A stretch of DNA of 64,000 nt from contig NZ_CP019448.1 of NCBI RefSeq assembly GCF_002951835.1, forward strand, positions 1,054,001-1,118,000. Direction: 5' to 3'. This document shows, piece by piece, positions 49,284-58,086 of this stretch. How positions within the stretch are numbered: the first letter of the stretch is position 1; each line of letters begins with the position of its first letter. The notes beneath the pieces are model-generated. The model saw only the letters and a program-made list of their open reading frames with translations, did not search any database and had not been told where the DNA came from. The position numbers were made by a program, and so were the translations under genes. The DNA comes from Simonsiella muelleri ATCC 29453 (GTDB lineage Bacteria; Pseudomonadota; Gammaproteobacteria; Burkholderiales; Neisseriaceae).

Positions 49284-51530
49284 TTAAGCTGCTTTGTCTT
49301 TGCTCAAAGACATTTTAATCACTTGAATCGCAAATAATACCGCACCAGCAATAAATGTTACGTCCGAAATGGTACGAATCCAACGGAATAATTCCAAATA
49401 GTCTTGTTGGATAAACGCTTCACTACGCGCATACCACAAACCATGTGTTACGCTGGCAATCGCTTGGAATATGCCAATTGGCAACAAACTAGACAAAATC
49501 ATACCGCATAAACCCGCATTCATTAACCAAAAACCGCGTGTCATGTATTTGCTGTCGTAAGTGAAATTGGGTTTGATGTAGCAACCCACCATCAGGACAA
49601 AACCCAATGCCAAGAAACCATACACACCAAATAATGCACCGTGTGCGTGTACCGCAGTTGTATTCAAACCTTGCAAGTAGAACAATTGAATCGGCGGATT
49701 AATCAAGAAACCAAATACACCCGCACCAATCATGTTCCAAAATGCAACTGCCGTGAAACACATCAAAGGCCAACGCAAACGTTTCATCCAAGGTGCAGCG
49801 TGTTGGTAAGACCAATGTTCATACGCTTCATGACCCAATAAAATCAATGGTACCACTTCTAATGCCGAGAATGATGCGCCAGTTGCCATCACAGGTGTTG
49901 TTGTGCCTGTGAAGTACAAGTGGTGGAATGTACCTGGTACACCGCCTACCAAGAACAGGCTGCCTGCAATCAAAGATGCAGTTGTTGCTGATTTGTAGCT
50001 TACCAAACCCAAGTTGTAGAACACAAATGCCAATGCCGCAGTCGCAAATACTTCAAAGAAGCCCTCAACCCACAGGTGAACCACCCACCAACGCCAGTAT
50101 TCCATCACCGCCAAAGTGGTGTGTTCGCCGTAGAATAAGCCTGGTGCATAGAATGCGCCCACACCCACGATAGATGCCACGAAAATCGCCAATAGGTTTT
50201 TGTCGCCACCTTGTTTGAATGCTGGCACAGCGCAGCGCAACATCAAGAATAACCACAACAAGAAACCAACTGTTAGCAACAATTGCCAGAAACGACCTAA
50301 GTCTAAATATTCATAGCCTTGATGACCAAACCAAAAGTTTGCGCTGCCTGAAAGTTTGTTCAACACGATAGACGTAAAGTTACCTGCATAAGAACCCGCT
50401 ACCACGATAAATAAAGCCACATACAATGCATTCACGCCTAAGGCTTGATATTTGGGGTCTTTACCACCGTTAATAATGGGGGCAATGAACAAACCAGCCG
50501 TCAGGAAACCAGTTGCAATCCAAAATAAAGCAGATTGCAAGTGCCAAGTACGCGCCAATGAATACGGTAAAAGGTCGGACAATGGAATGCCGTAAAAATG
50601 CTGCCCCTCAATCGTATAGTGCGCTACCAAACCACCGAGCAGAATTTGTACAATAAACAAAATCACGGTTAAGGCTGCATATTTCCACAGGGCTTTTTGT
50701 GAGGGTGTCAAGGACACTTTAGACAATGGATCCACATCGGGAATTTTGGGCGCAGGTTCATGTTTACGCAAGAAGTGGTAACCCCACACCAATAAGCCCA
50801 CCCCCATCAACAAGAACACTACAGATGCAAATGACCAAACATAGTTTTCGGTTGTGGGTTTATTGTCAATCAAAGGCTCGTGCGGCCAGTTGTTGGTGTA
50901 AGTTGCCACGCTATTTGGACGGTTAGCCGATGCTGTCCAAGCTGTCCAGAAAAAGAATTGCGTTAAATGTTTACGCGATTCAAGGTCTGGCAGGGTGTTG
51001 GTTTTCATGGCGAAATTATCGCGAGTTTTGTTATACGCTGGATTATCGCCATATAAATCAATGTAATATTTAGAAACTTCTTCAATCGCTTTGGCGCGTG
51101 TATCAGACAATTTAACTGTGCCTGATGAGTCCATTGCACTTTGCTCACGATATTCTTGTTTCAAACGTGCTTGGACGATGGCTTTTTGGTCAAAAGACAA
51201 GTCATCAAATTTTTTGCCATAATCTTTTTGTGCGGTTAAATCCAACCACATAACCAATTCACGGTGCAAGAAATCGGCAGTCCAATCAGGGGCTTGATAC
51301 GAACCATGCCCCAAAACTGAACCCAATTCCATACCACCTGTGCTTTGCCATGCAGATTGACCTTTCAAAATATCGTCTTTGGTAATCAGCGTTTGCCCAG
51401 ATGCGGAAACGTATTTTTCTGGAAACGGTGGGGCTTGGCGATACACTTCTTTACCAAGATACCCAAGTAAACAGAACGTTACCGCCAGTACACCGAATAA
51501 TGTGTACCATAGCTTTTTATACTGTCCCAT
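49284..51530 (-). CDS. norB: Quinol-dependent nitric oxide reductase
   Basis: A 748-aa single-subunit qNor reducing NO to N2O in the inner membrane. An N-terminal extension with an extracytoplasmic domain (about 30-215, FPEKYVSASGQTLITKDDIL) is fused to the 12-helix haem-copper oxidase core. Key histidines: WHLQSALFWIATGF region, VHLWVEGFFEVFA (about 485-497, FeB His and Glu), GVPGTFHHLYFTGT (about 534-547, His-His) and VHAHGALFGVYGF (about 627-639). Start at MGQYKKLWYTLF, with GGAGC upstream, as in Neisseria. Divergent from aniA; together they convert nitrite to nitrous oxide. Confidence 0.97.
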   Translation of the reverse strand: MGQYKKLWYTLFGVLAVTFCLLGYLGKEVYRQAPPFPEKYVSASGQTLITKDDILKGQSAWQSTGGMELGSVLGHGSYQAPDWTADFLHRELVMWLDLTAQKDYGKKFDDLSFDQKAIVQARLKQEYREQSAMDSSGTVKLSDTRAKAIEEVSKYYIDLYGDNPAYNKTRDNFAMKTNTLPDLESRKHLTQFFFWTAWTASANRPNSVATYTNNWPHEPLIDNKPTTENYVWSFASVVFLLMGVGLLVWGYHFLRKHEPAPKIPDVDPLSKVSLTPSQKALWKYAALTVILFIVQILLGGLVAHYTIEGQHFYGIPLSDLLPYSLARTWHLQSALFWIATGFLTAGLFIAPIINGGKDPKYQALGVNALYVALFIVVAGSYAGNFTSIVLNKLSGSANFWFGHQGYEYLDLGRFWQLLLTVGFLLWLFLMLRCAVPAFKQGGDKNLLAIFVASIVGVGAFYAPGLFYGEHTTLAVMEYWRWWVVHLWVEGFFEVFATAALAFVFYNLGLVSYKSATTASLIAGSLFLVGGVPGTFHHLYFTGTTTPVMATGASFSALEVVPLILLGHEAYEHWSYQHAAPWMKRLRWPLMCFTAVAFWNMIGAGVFGFLINPPIQLFYLQGLNTTAVHAHGALFGVYGFLALGFVLMVGCYIKPNFTYDSKYMTRGFWLMNAGLCGMILSSLLPIGIFQAIASVTHGLWYARSEAFIQQDYLELFRWIRTISDVTFIAGAVLFAIQVIKMSLSKDKAA

Positions 51531-51612
51531 GGTTATGCTCCTGAAAAACAATCAAAAATAATAAAACCATATTTGATTGTCGGTTAGTTTATTGCTGTTA
51601 AAATTTAGAATT

Positions 51613-51629
51613 ATTCATCATTGATGAAT
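51613..51629 (-). promoter_or_regulatory. Probable NsrR-type operator at the norB promoter
   Basis: ATTCATCA-T-TGATGAAT is a perfect 8-1-8 palindrome starting at the predicted norB transcription start. In Neisseria norB is repressed by the NO sensor NsrR; identity of the binding protein here is inferred from position. Confidence 0.45.
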
Positions 51630-51636
51630 GTTAAGG

Positions 51637-51642
51637 ATTGTA
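51637..51642 (-). promoter_or_regulatory. Predicted norB -10 element
   Basis: TACAAT on the minus strand, with TTCATT 16 bases upstream as a weak -35. The start would fall near 51630, beside the palindrome. Confidence 0.4.
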
Positions 51643-51712
51643 GCACATTTTGCGACGAAATGAACATTCTATTTTTCAGGCTGCCTGAAAATAATGCGTG
51701 CCATATTATGGA

Positions 51713-51726
51713 ATGATTCTAATCAT
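51713..51726. promoter_or_regulatory. Palindrome ATGATTCTAATCAT in the norB-aniA gap
   Basis: A 14-bp inverted repeat nearly identical to the one upstream of lrp (8621-8634). A Fur-type site is possible, since norB and aniA respond to iron in Neisseria. Confidence 0.4.
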
Positions 51727-51766
51727 CTTATGTGATAAATTATATTTTAAATCATTTTGTTGTGTA

Positions 51767-51780
51767 TTGATTTGCATCAA
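51767..51780. promoter_or_regulatory. Perfect FNR box
   Basis: TTGATTTGCATCAA matches the FNR consensus TTGAT-N4-ATCAA exactly. Its centre is about 98 bp upstream of the predicted aniA start. Confidence 0.75.
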
Positions 51781-51823
51781 AATTTTATAAACTCATAAAA
51801 AATGAATCTTTATTGAAAGTTAT

Positions 51824-51837
51824 TTGATTTATGTCAA
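51824..51837 (+). promoter_or_regulatory. FNR box of the aniA promoter (class II position)
   Basis: TTGATTTATGTCAA has one mismatch to the FNR consensus. Its centre (51830.5) is exactly 41.5 bp upstream of the start predicted from the -10 element at 51860, the position of class II FNR activation. Confidence 0.7.
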
Positions 51838-51859
51838 TATCTGTTAATGAATCTTAACA

Positions 51860-51865
51860 CATAAT
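51860..51865 (+). promoter_or_regulatory. Predicted aniA -10 element
   Basis: CATAAT, placing transcription start near 51872. No good -35 is present, as expected for an FNR-dependent promoter. Confidence 0.5.
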
Positions 51866-51977
51866 ACACACAACGCAGCAATATAAATAAGTACTAAAAA
51901 TCTTTTCAGGCTGCCTTTATTTTGTATTTTTACACTAATTATTTTGACTTATTTTATAAAATCAGGAAGGAACAACC

Positions 51978-53489
51978 ATGAAACTTCGTACGCTAGCGAT
52001 GCTGATTGCCACCACTTTCGCTGTGGCAGCCTGCGCACCACAGGCTCCCGCCAATCAATCCGCAACACAGGATAAAACCACAGCACCAACCAACGACAAC
52101 AAAAAAGCAGCCGAAACCGAAACGGCTGTGGCAGATTTACCCGTGATTGATGCGGTGATGACACACGCGCCCGAAGCACCACCACCAGTGAACCGCGACC
52201 ACGCCGCTCGCGTGAAAGTAAAAATTGAAGTACAAGAAAAAGTGATGCAATTGTCTGATGGCGTTGAGTACAAATTTTGGACATTCGGTGGTCAAGTTCC
52301 TGGACAAATGATTCGTGTACGCGAGGGCGATATTGTGGACGTGGAGTTTGCTAACCGCACCGATTCTACTGTACCACATAATATTGACTTCCACGCCGCC
52401 ACAGGTCCTGGCGGCGGTGCTGAAGCGTCGTTTACCGCACCAGGACACGTTTCTAATTTTAGTTTTAAAGCATTACAGCCAGGTTTGTATATTTACCATT
52501 GTGCCACTGCGCCTGTGGGTATGCACATTGCCAACGGTATGTATGGTTTGATTTTGGTTGAACCCAAAGAAGGTTTACCAAAAGTGGATCGCGAATACTA
52601 TGTGGTTCAAGGTGATTTCTACACCAAAGGCAAGTATGGCGAACGCGGTTTGCAAACATTTGATATGGAAAAAGCCATTAAAGAGCAGCCTGAATACGTG
52701 GTATTCAATGGTAAAGTCGGTTCTATCGCTGGCGACAACGCTTTGAAAGCAAAAGTAGGCGAAACTGTGCGTTTATTTGTGGGCAATGGCGGTCCGAACT
52801 TGGTGTCTTCATTCCATGTGATTGGTGAAATTTTTGATAATGTTCATGTGGAAGCAGGTAGCTTAGTCAATCAAAATGTTCAAACCACTTTGGTTCCTGC
52901 TGGTGGTGCGGCGATGATTGATTTCAAAATTGATGTACCTGGAACATATAATTTGGTAGACCACTCTATTTTCCGTACGTTCAATAAAGGTGCATTGGGA
53001 CAAATTAAAGCCGAAGGTGCTGAAAATAAAAATATTTATTCTGGTAAAATTACCGAAGGCGTATATCAAGTTGAGGGCGGCGCAATCCAAGAAACCCCAA
53101 TGAGTGCCAGCGAAACTGCTAAAGCTGCCGAAGGTTCACCAACCGCGAAAAACAAAGAAGACCGTATTCGTTTGGGCGAAATTGGTTATAAAAATAACTG
53201 CTTGGCTTGTCATGGCGCAGAAGGTAAAGGCGTGGAAGGTGCGTTCCCTCCATTGGCAAATTCGGATTATTTGAATGCTGATCCTAAACGTGGTATCCAT
53301 GCGGTAACACGCGGTTTGAGTGGTGAAATCACTGTAAATGGCAAAAAATACAACAGCGTGATGCCAGCTTTGGCTACTTTGCCCGATGAATATGTTGCGA
53401 ATATTTTGACTTATGTGTTGAATAATTTTGGTAACAAAGGTGGCGAAGTTACCCCTGCCGATGTCAGTGAGTATCGTAAATCCAAATAA
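51978..53489 (+). CDS. aniA: Copper nitrite reductase (lipoprotein) with C-terminal cytochrome c domain
   Basis: A 503-aa NirK-type enzyme reducing nitrite to NO. Lipobox FAVAAC (Cys about 19) anchors it to the outer membrane, as for AniA. Two cupredoxin domains follow. Copper ligands: VPHNIDFHAATGPGGG (about 132-147; His, catalytic Asp, His), YIYHCATAPVGMHIANGMYG (about 171-190; type 1 His, Cys, His, Met, and type 2 His), and SSFHVIGEIFD (about 275-285). The last ~100 residues carry CLACHGAEGKG (CxxCH haem site) and a Met ligand in NSVMPALATL. Meningococcal AniA lacks this cytochrome, so electron input differs. The promoter has two FNR boxes. Confidence 0.96.
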   Translation: MKLRTLAMLIATTFAVAACAPQAPANQSATQDKTTAPTNDNKKAAETETAVADLPVIDAVMTHAPEAPPPVNRDHAARVKVKIEVQEKVMQLSDGVEYKFWTFGGQVPGQMIRVREGDIVDVEFANRTDSTVPHNIDFHAATGPGGGAEASFTAPGHVSNFSFKALQPGLYIYHCATAPVGMHIANGMYGLILVEPKEGLPKVDREYYVVQGDFYTKGKYGERGLQTFDMEKAIKEQPEYVVFNGKVGSIAGDNALKAKVGETVRLFVGNGGPNLVSSFHVIGEIFDNVHVEAGSLVNQNVQTTLVPAGGAAMIDFKIDVPGTYNLVDHSIFRTFNKGALGQIKAEGAENKNIYSGKITEGVYQVEGGAIQETPMSASETAKAAEGSPTAKNKEDRIRLGEIGYKNNCLACHGAEGKGVEGAFPPLANSDYLNADPKRGIHAVTRGLSGEITVNGKKYNSVMPALATLPDEYVANILTYVLNNFGNKGGEVTPADVSEYRKSK

Positions 53490-53507
53490 TAGTTAGGCAA
53501 TAAAAAT

Positions 53508-53547
53508 AGGCAGCTTGAAAATGTATTAATGCATTTTCAGGCTGCCT
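53508..53547. terminator. Bidirectional DUS-pair terminator (aniA / lipoprotein)
   Basis: AGGCAGCTTGAAAATG and CATTTTCAGGCTGCCT form a stem with one mismatch. Confidence 0.8.
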
Positions 53548-53574
53548 GAAAGTTTTATTTCATTGATTTATTGA

Positions 53575-54039
53575 TTATAACGGCGACACATTCACATCAG
53601 ACGCGCTGCCCACCAAGCGCACACGTTTACCAACCGTCAAGCCTGCTTCTTTTTTTTGTACCACGACAATTTCAGCACCATCGTCTTTGCGAATGACCAT
53701 TTCTAATGAAGCAACTTTACTCATGCCTTGTTCAATTTGATTGCCGACAATTGCGCCCACCGTGCCAACCAATACGCCCAATAAATCGCTACCGCGTCCG
53801 CCGCCCATGCTAGAACCTGCAATGCCCCCCAATGCGCCACCAGCGGTTGTGCCAATCACGCCTGAACTGGGTGCTTGAATTTGGACTTCGCGCACAGATA
53901 CAATTGTGCCATAGCTGATTGCGCGTGTTTCTTTGGCTTGGCTGCTGGTGTAAACGTTGCCACTGTAAATGGATTTGTTTGCACAACCTGTTACCGCCAA
54001 AGCTGCCATTAATGTCGTTAAAATAATGTTTTTTTTCAT
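53575..54039 (-). CDS. Glycine-zipper outer-membrane lipoprotein (SlyB/Pcp-like)
   Basis: A 154-aa lipoprotein. Signal and lipobox LAVTGC (Cys about 19). A Tyr/Val-rich stretch GTIVSVREVQIQAPS (about 44-58) precedes the glycine zipper (about 60-105, GGALGGIAGSSMGGG, LVGTVGAIVGNQIEQG). A C-terminal beta domain (VIRKDDGAEIVVVQ, GKRVRLV) is typical of SlyB/Pal-cross-reacting lipoproteins. It probably stabilises the outer membrane. Convergent with aniA. Confidence 0.88.
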   Translation of the reverse strand: MKKNIILTTLMAALAVTGCANKSIYSGNVYTSSQAKETRAISYGTIVSVREVQIQAPSSGVIGTTAGGALGGIAGSSMGGGRGSDLLGVLVGTVGAIVGNQIEQGMSKVASLEMVIRKDDGAEIVVVQKKEAGLTVGKRVRLVGSASDVNVSPL

Positions 54040-54102
54040 GATGTTAATCTTTCAAGTGGTTGGAAAAGTCAATTTGTAACATAGCAGCCCGAAACTCATC
54101 AA

Positions 54103-54133
54103 GCTGGTTTATCTAGATGATGAACACAGGTTC
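54103..54133. mobile_element. MITE family B, right-end remnant
   Basis: GATGAACACAGGTTC at the end matches the terminus of family B, followed by TTA three bases before the stop of the TSUP gene. Only the tip is recognisable. Confidence 0.4.
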
Positions 54134-54138
54134 TTAAC

Positions 54139-54945
54139 TTACGCCAGCATTTTCCATACCATTTGTGTTGCAATTAAGAATAGTAAAATACCCATTGCCA
54201 TTTTCAATTTGTCAGGCGACAGTTGATGAGACACCTTCACACCTAATGGCGCAAAAATAACCGTACACACCGACAACGCCACGACCACAGGTAAATACAC
54301 AAATCCCAGTGTATGTTCAGGCAGCCCCTGAATGTGCCAACCCGAATATACATAACCCATTAATCCAGCAACAGAAATCGTCCATGCCAACGCTGCCGAT
54401 GTGCCTGTTGCCAAATGAATCGGAACGTTGCAATACGTCATAAATGGCACAGACAACGAACCACCGCCAATTCCCACCCAGCTAGACAACACGCCAATAA
54501 CATTGCCAATACCAAATAAACCAGCAGGTTGGGGCAGTTGGCGTGTGGGTTTGGGTTTGAGTTTGAGTAACATTTGTATCGCAATCAAATACAAAAAAAT
54601 CACGAAAAAAATCTTCAAAAATAAAGCAGGCAAATATTTTGACAAAGCAGAACCCAGTAAACCTCCAATAATTACCGCAGGCGATAAGTATTTGACAATT
54701 TGCCAATTAATGGATTTTTTGCGATGTTGTGCCCATGCGCTAGATAAAGTGGTAAAAATCATGATGGCAAATGAAGTCCCTAATGCGATGTGTTGTGTGT
54801 ATTCGCTGACCACACCTTGTTTGTGCAGCAACCACAGCACAATTGGCACGATAATCGTTCCACCGCCTACCCCCAATAATCCTGCTAAAAATCCTGCCAA
54901 TGCACCCGATAAAATCAGCGCAATCATTATTTCAGTTGTCCACAT
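54139..54945 (-). CDS. TSUP family (TauE/SafE-like) permease
   Basis: A 268-aa inner-membrane protein with about eight helices. Duplicated TSUP motifs: LAGFLAGLLGVGGGTIIVPI (about 12-31) and IGNVIGVLSSWVGIGGGSLS with SVPFMTYCNVP (about 140-165). Substrates in the family are sulfite, sulfoacetate or other organic anions. A start at 54966 is possible; ATG 54945 with AGGAAAAC is preferred. The stop is adjacent to a MITE B end. Divergent from proS. Confidence 0.88.
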   Translation of the reverse strand: MWTTEIMIALILSGALAGFLAGLLGVGGGTIIVPIVLWLLHKQGVVSEYTQHIALGTSFAIMIFTTLSSAWAQHRKKSINWQIVKYLSPAVIIGGLLGSALSKYLPALFLKIFFVIFLYLIAIQMLLKLKPKPTRQLPQPAGLFGIGNVIGVLSSWVGIGGGSLSVPFMTYCNVPIHLATGTSAALAWTISVAGLMGYVYSGWHIQGLPEHTLGFVYLPVVVALSVCTVIFAPLGVKVSHQLSPDKLKMAMGILLFLIATQMVWKMLA

Positions 54946-55060
54946 GGTTTGTTTTCCTACTGTCAAGGTATCAAACGCATTATATATTGATTTAGTGCGT
55001 TTCAGGCTGCCTGAAAACTGCTACAATCGCGATTTTAAAATTTTCAATAAGTTGATTCAA

Positions 55061-56776
55061 ATGAAAGCCAGTCAATTTTTTATCTCTACACTCAAAGAAG
55101 CTCCCGCCGAAGCCACGCTTGCTAGCCACAAACTGATGTTGCGTGCAGGTTTGATTAAAGCCAATGCGTCGGGTTTGTACACTTGGATGCCGATGGGTTT
55201 GCGCGTGTTGCGTAAAGTGGAAAACATTGTCCGCGAAGAAATGAACCGTGTAGGCTGTGTGGAATTGTTGATGCCTGTCATTCAATCTGCCGATTTATGG
55301 AAAGAATCGGGACGGTGGCAATTTTACGGCGATGAATTGTTGCGCATTACCGACCGCCATGACAACGAATTTTGTTTCAGCCCAACTTGCGAAGAGATGA
55401 TTACGGACATTGTTCGCAAAGAAATCAACTCATACAAGCAATTACCTAAAAATTTCTATCATATTAATACAAAATTTCGTGATGAACGCCGCCCACGATT
55501 TGGCGTGATGCGTGCGCGTGAATTTGTGATGAAAGATGCGTATTCATTCCACGCAGATTTTGAGTCGTTGGTGCGCGATGGTTATCAGCCGATGTACGAT
55601 GCTTATTGTCGTATTTTTAACCGATTGGGCTTGAATTTCCGTCCTGTGGCGGCGGATACAGGCAGCATTGGGGGCACAGGTTCGCATGAATTTCAAGTGT
55701 TGGCGGACAGTGGCGAAGACGTGATTGCGTACAGCGACAGCTCTGATTACGCAGCAAATGTGGAATTGGCACAAACGTTGCCGCTTTCAGGCAGCCGCGC
55801 TGCCGCGCAAAAATCATTGGAAAAAATCCATACACCTAATACAAAAACAATTGAACAACTTGTCCAATTTTTAAATATTCCCGTTGAAACCACGTTGAAA
55901 TCTATTGTCGTAGAAGGCAAAGAAGACGGCGAAATCGTGTTGCTGTTATTGCGTGGCGACCACGAATTTAACGACATCAAAGCCGAAAAATTGGCAGACG
56001 TGAAATCGCCTTTGACAATGGCAAGCGCGGAATCCATTTTGGCACAATTTGGTGCAAATGGCGGCTCGCTTGGACCAGTTGGCTTTAAAGGCAAAGTGTA
56101 TGCGGATTTTGCCACCGAAAAAGGTGCAGATTGGGTGATTGGCGCAAATCAAGATGATTACCACTACACAGGTTTCAACTTCGGGCGCGATGCGGCTGAA
56201 CCTGAATTTGTGGATTTACGTAATGTGGTGGCAGGCGACCCCAGCCCTTGCGGTTCAGGCAGCCTGAAACTGGCACGCGGTATTGAAGTCGGGCACGTTT
56301 TCCAATTGCGTACCAAATATTCTGAAGCGATGAATGCGACTTTCTTGGACAACAATGGCAAATCGCAAATCATGGAAATGGGTTGCTATGGTATTGGCGT
56401 AACGCGCGTGGTGGCGGCAGCGATTGAGCAAAACAATGATGAAAAAGGCATTATTTGGACTGATGCGATGGCACCATTTACCGTGGTGATTGTGCCAATG
56501 AATTACAAAAAATCGGCAGATGTCAAAGCGGCAGCTGATAAAATTCACGCTGAATTGCTGGCGCAAGGAGTTGACGTATTATTGGATGACCGTGATGAAC
56601 GCGCAGGCGTGTTGCTTGCTGACAGCGAATTGTTGGGCATTCCGCACCGCATTGTGATTGGCGATAGAGCGTTGAAAGAGGGCAACGTGGAATACGCCGA
56701 GCGCAAAGTGGGTGAATCTCAAAGTATCGCGGTAAATGAGATTGTTGGCAAAATCAAAAATGTATTAGCCAAATAA
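55061..56776 (+). CDS. proS: Prolyl-tRNA synthetase (bacterial type, with editing domain)
   Basis: A 571-aa class II synthetase starting MKASQFFISTLKEAPAEATL. Motif 1 near VRKVENIVREEMNRVGCVEL region (about 50-68), motif 2 FRDERRPRFGVMRAREFVMKD (with Arg pairs, about 139-159), the YbaK-like INS editing domain (about 225-400, with KSIVVEGKEDGEIVLLLLRG region), motif 3 CYGIGVTRVVAAAIEQ (about 443-458), and the anticodon domain (about 470-571). The open frame extends 211 codons upstream without good coding; ATG 55061 is the family start. Confidence 0.97.
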   Translation: MKASQFFISTLKEAPAEATLASHKLMLRAGLIKANASGLYTWMPMGLRVLRKVENIVREEMNRVGCVELLMPVIQSADLWKESGRWQFYGDELLRITDRHDNEFCFSPTCEEMITDIVRKEINSYKQLPKNFYHINTKFRDERRPRFGVMRAREFVMKDAYSFHADFESLVRDGYQPMYDAYCRIFNRLGLNFRPVAADTGSIGGTGSHEFQVLADSGEDVIAYSDSSDYAANVELAQTLPLSGSRAAAQKSLEKIHTPNTKTIEQLVQFLNIPVETTLKSIVVEGKEDGEIVLLLLRGDHEFNDIKAEKLADVKSPLTMASAESILAQFGANGGSLGPVGFKGKVYADFATEKGADWVIGANQDDYHYTGFNFGRDAAEPEFVDLRNVVAGDPSPCGSGSLKLARGIEVGHVFQLRTKYSEAMNATFLDNNGKSQIMEMGCYGIGVTRVVAAAIEQNNDEKGIIWTDAMAPFTVVIVPMNYKKSADVKAAADKIHAELLAQGVDVLLDDRDERAGVLLADSELLGIPHRIVIGDRALKEGNVEYAERKVGESQSIAVNEIVGKIKNVLAK

Positions 56777-56781
56777 TTTTT

Positions 56782-56826
56782 CAGGCAGCCTGAAAGTCTT
56801 CCATCAACAATCTTTCAGGCTGCCTG
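56782..56826 (+). terminator. DUS-pair terminator of proS
   Basis: CAGGCAGCCTGAAAG and CTTTCAGGCTGCCTG pair around 15 bases. Each arm is itself a single-DUS palindrome. Confidence 0.75.
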
Positions 56827-56871
56827 AAACTTTTTAAAGTTGATTAAAGTATAAATATTTTTATAATTCAA

Positions 56872-57780
56872 ATGCTTAATATTATTCTTCCTCATTTTTT
56901 GCGCGACCCTGACGAGCGTTTGCCCAAAATTCACACGCCAGCATTCAATCAAATTTTGCGGTTTGCGCGTGTTCAGGCTGCCTTGTACAGTACGGCGGAT
57001 TTGTATCAAACTTATTTGTGTAACCAACTCACGCTGCCTGAATATTGCGCCTATGCCAGCCCACTTAGCCAGCAAGTTGGCATGAATAATATTGTTGTGC
57101 AACATGGCAGCAGCCTTGACATCACGCCCAATGAAGCGCAAATTTTGTGTGCTGGACTGAATCAATTTTATGGCGGAGACGCGCAATTTACGCCAATTCG
57201 TCCTGATTTGTGGCAAATTAAATTATCACAACTTATTGATTGGAAAATTGAAAATATTTTTAACTTGCATCAAATTTTGAATCCAGACAACGCCCCAAAT
57301 GATTGGTTGCAACTGTCCACCGAAGCGCAAATGTGGCTCCACAGCCACCCCATCAATCAAAACCGAAAACCTTGTTCCATCAATGCATTATGGTTTTGGA
57401 ATGCGCCAGCCGACAAAGCGTATCATGCCAGTGCAGCCGTTGCTACCGACAGTGCGTGGACGAGCCACAGCAGCCTGAATATTCAGCCGTTGCCCGATGA
57501 TTTTCAGGGATGGCGACTGGCGTGTGAAAATCACAAAATTGATTTAAATGAAACGGTTATTTTCAGTGAGAAATTTGTGAATGTTGGTAATGCGTGGACG
57601 TATGCCGACACGTTGGCACAATGGGATGCGCAATTTTTTGCGCCAGTTTGGGCAGATTTATGTTCAGGCAGCTTAAAAAATGTGCGAATTGTGTGTGAAA
57701 AAAATACATTAACTGTTTCCAGTCAAGCGCGTTTTGCGTTTTGGAAACGGTTAAAATCTTTTGATGGTAAACAATTTTAA
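56872..57780 (+). CDS. Conserved hypothetical protein (phosphoglycerate mutase/RpfE-like annotation)
   Basis: A 302-aa soluble protein. N-terminus MLNIILPHFLRDPDERLPKI, middle LTPNEAQIL-like DITPNEAQILCAGLNQFYGG (about 84-103), RPDLWQIKLSQLIDW, and the conserved INALWFWNAPADKAY (about 169-183), with a late TYADTLAQWDAQFFAPVW. Beta-proteobacterial homologues are annotated as regulatory RpfE-type or cofactor-independent phosphoglycerate mutase; no mutase active site is visible. Function uncertain. It follows the proS terminator and is probably monocistronic. Confidence 0.65.
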   Translation: MLNIILPHFLRDPDERLPKIHTPAFNQILRFARVQAALYSTADLYQTYLCNQLTLPEYCAYASPLSQQVGMNNIVVQHGSSLDITPNEAQILCAGLNQFYGGDAQFTPIRPDLWQIKLSQLIDWKIENIFNLHQILNPDNAPNDWLQLSTEAQMWLHSHPINQNRKPCSINALWFWNAPADKAYHASAAVATDSAWTSHSSLNIQPLPDDFQGWRLACENHKIDLNETVIFSEKFVNVGNAWTYADTLAQWDAQFFAPVWADLCSGSLKNVRIVCEKNTLTVSSQARFAFWKRLKSFDGKQF

Positions 57781-57957
57781 ATTTGCTAATTTATAAAATT
57801 TCTCAATAAAATCAATCTATATTGATGACTTTTTTCAGTTTGCGCGATGTTGGTAAAAAGAGGGTGGTTTTGCGTTTGATGAACGGTATTCCAGCCTATG
57901 TGTGGTATTTTGTGAGTAAATTTCCTTGTGAATCAGTGTGTTTTGCGGAGAAACGTT

Positions 57958-58083
57958 TCATGCTGCCTGAAAATCAGCCCAATCCAGTGGTGCTGTCTCT
58001 TCGCTGTGATTAAACAGCAACTGTGCATCCACGTAAATACCGAAAAATGGCTTGTTGCGCAATGCGTTTAATGCGGTAAATTT
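57958..58083 (-). pseudogene. Possible gene relic in the 57781-58234 gap
   Basis: The minus strand reads FTALNALRNKPFFGIYVDAQ then LLFNHSEETAPLDWADFQAA and a stop, without a start because a MITE B lies just upstream (58087-58176). A second short frame overlaps the stop by ATGA. The peptide looks coding but no family was recognised. The rest of the gap (57781-57957) holds no supported gene. Confidence 0.25.
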
Positions 58084-58086
58084 TAA

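Noticed and set aside
54428..55060. 211-codon upstream extension of proS
   Set aside because: It overlaps the opposite TSUP gene, has no similarity to ProRS, and the family N-terminus begins at 55061.
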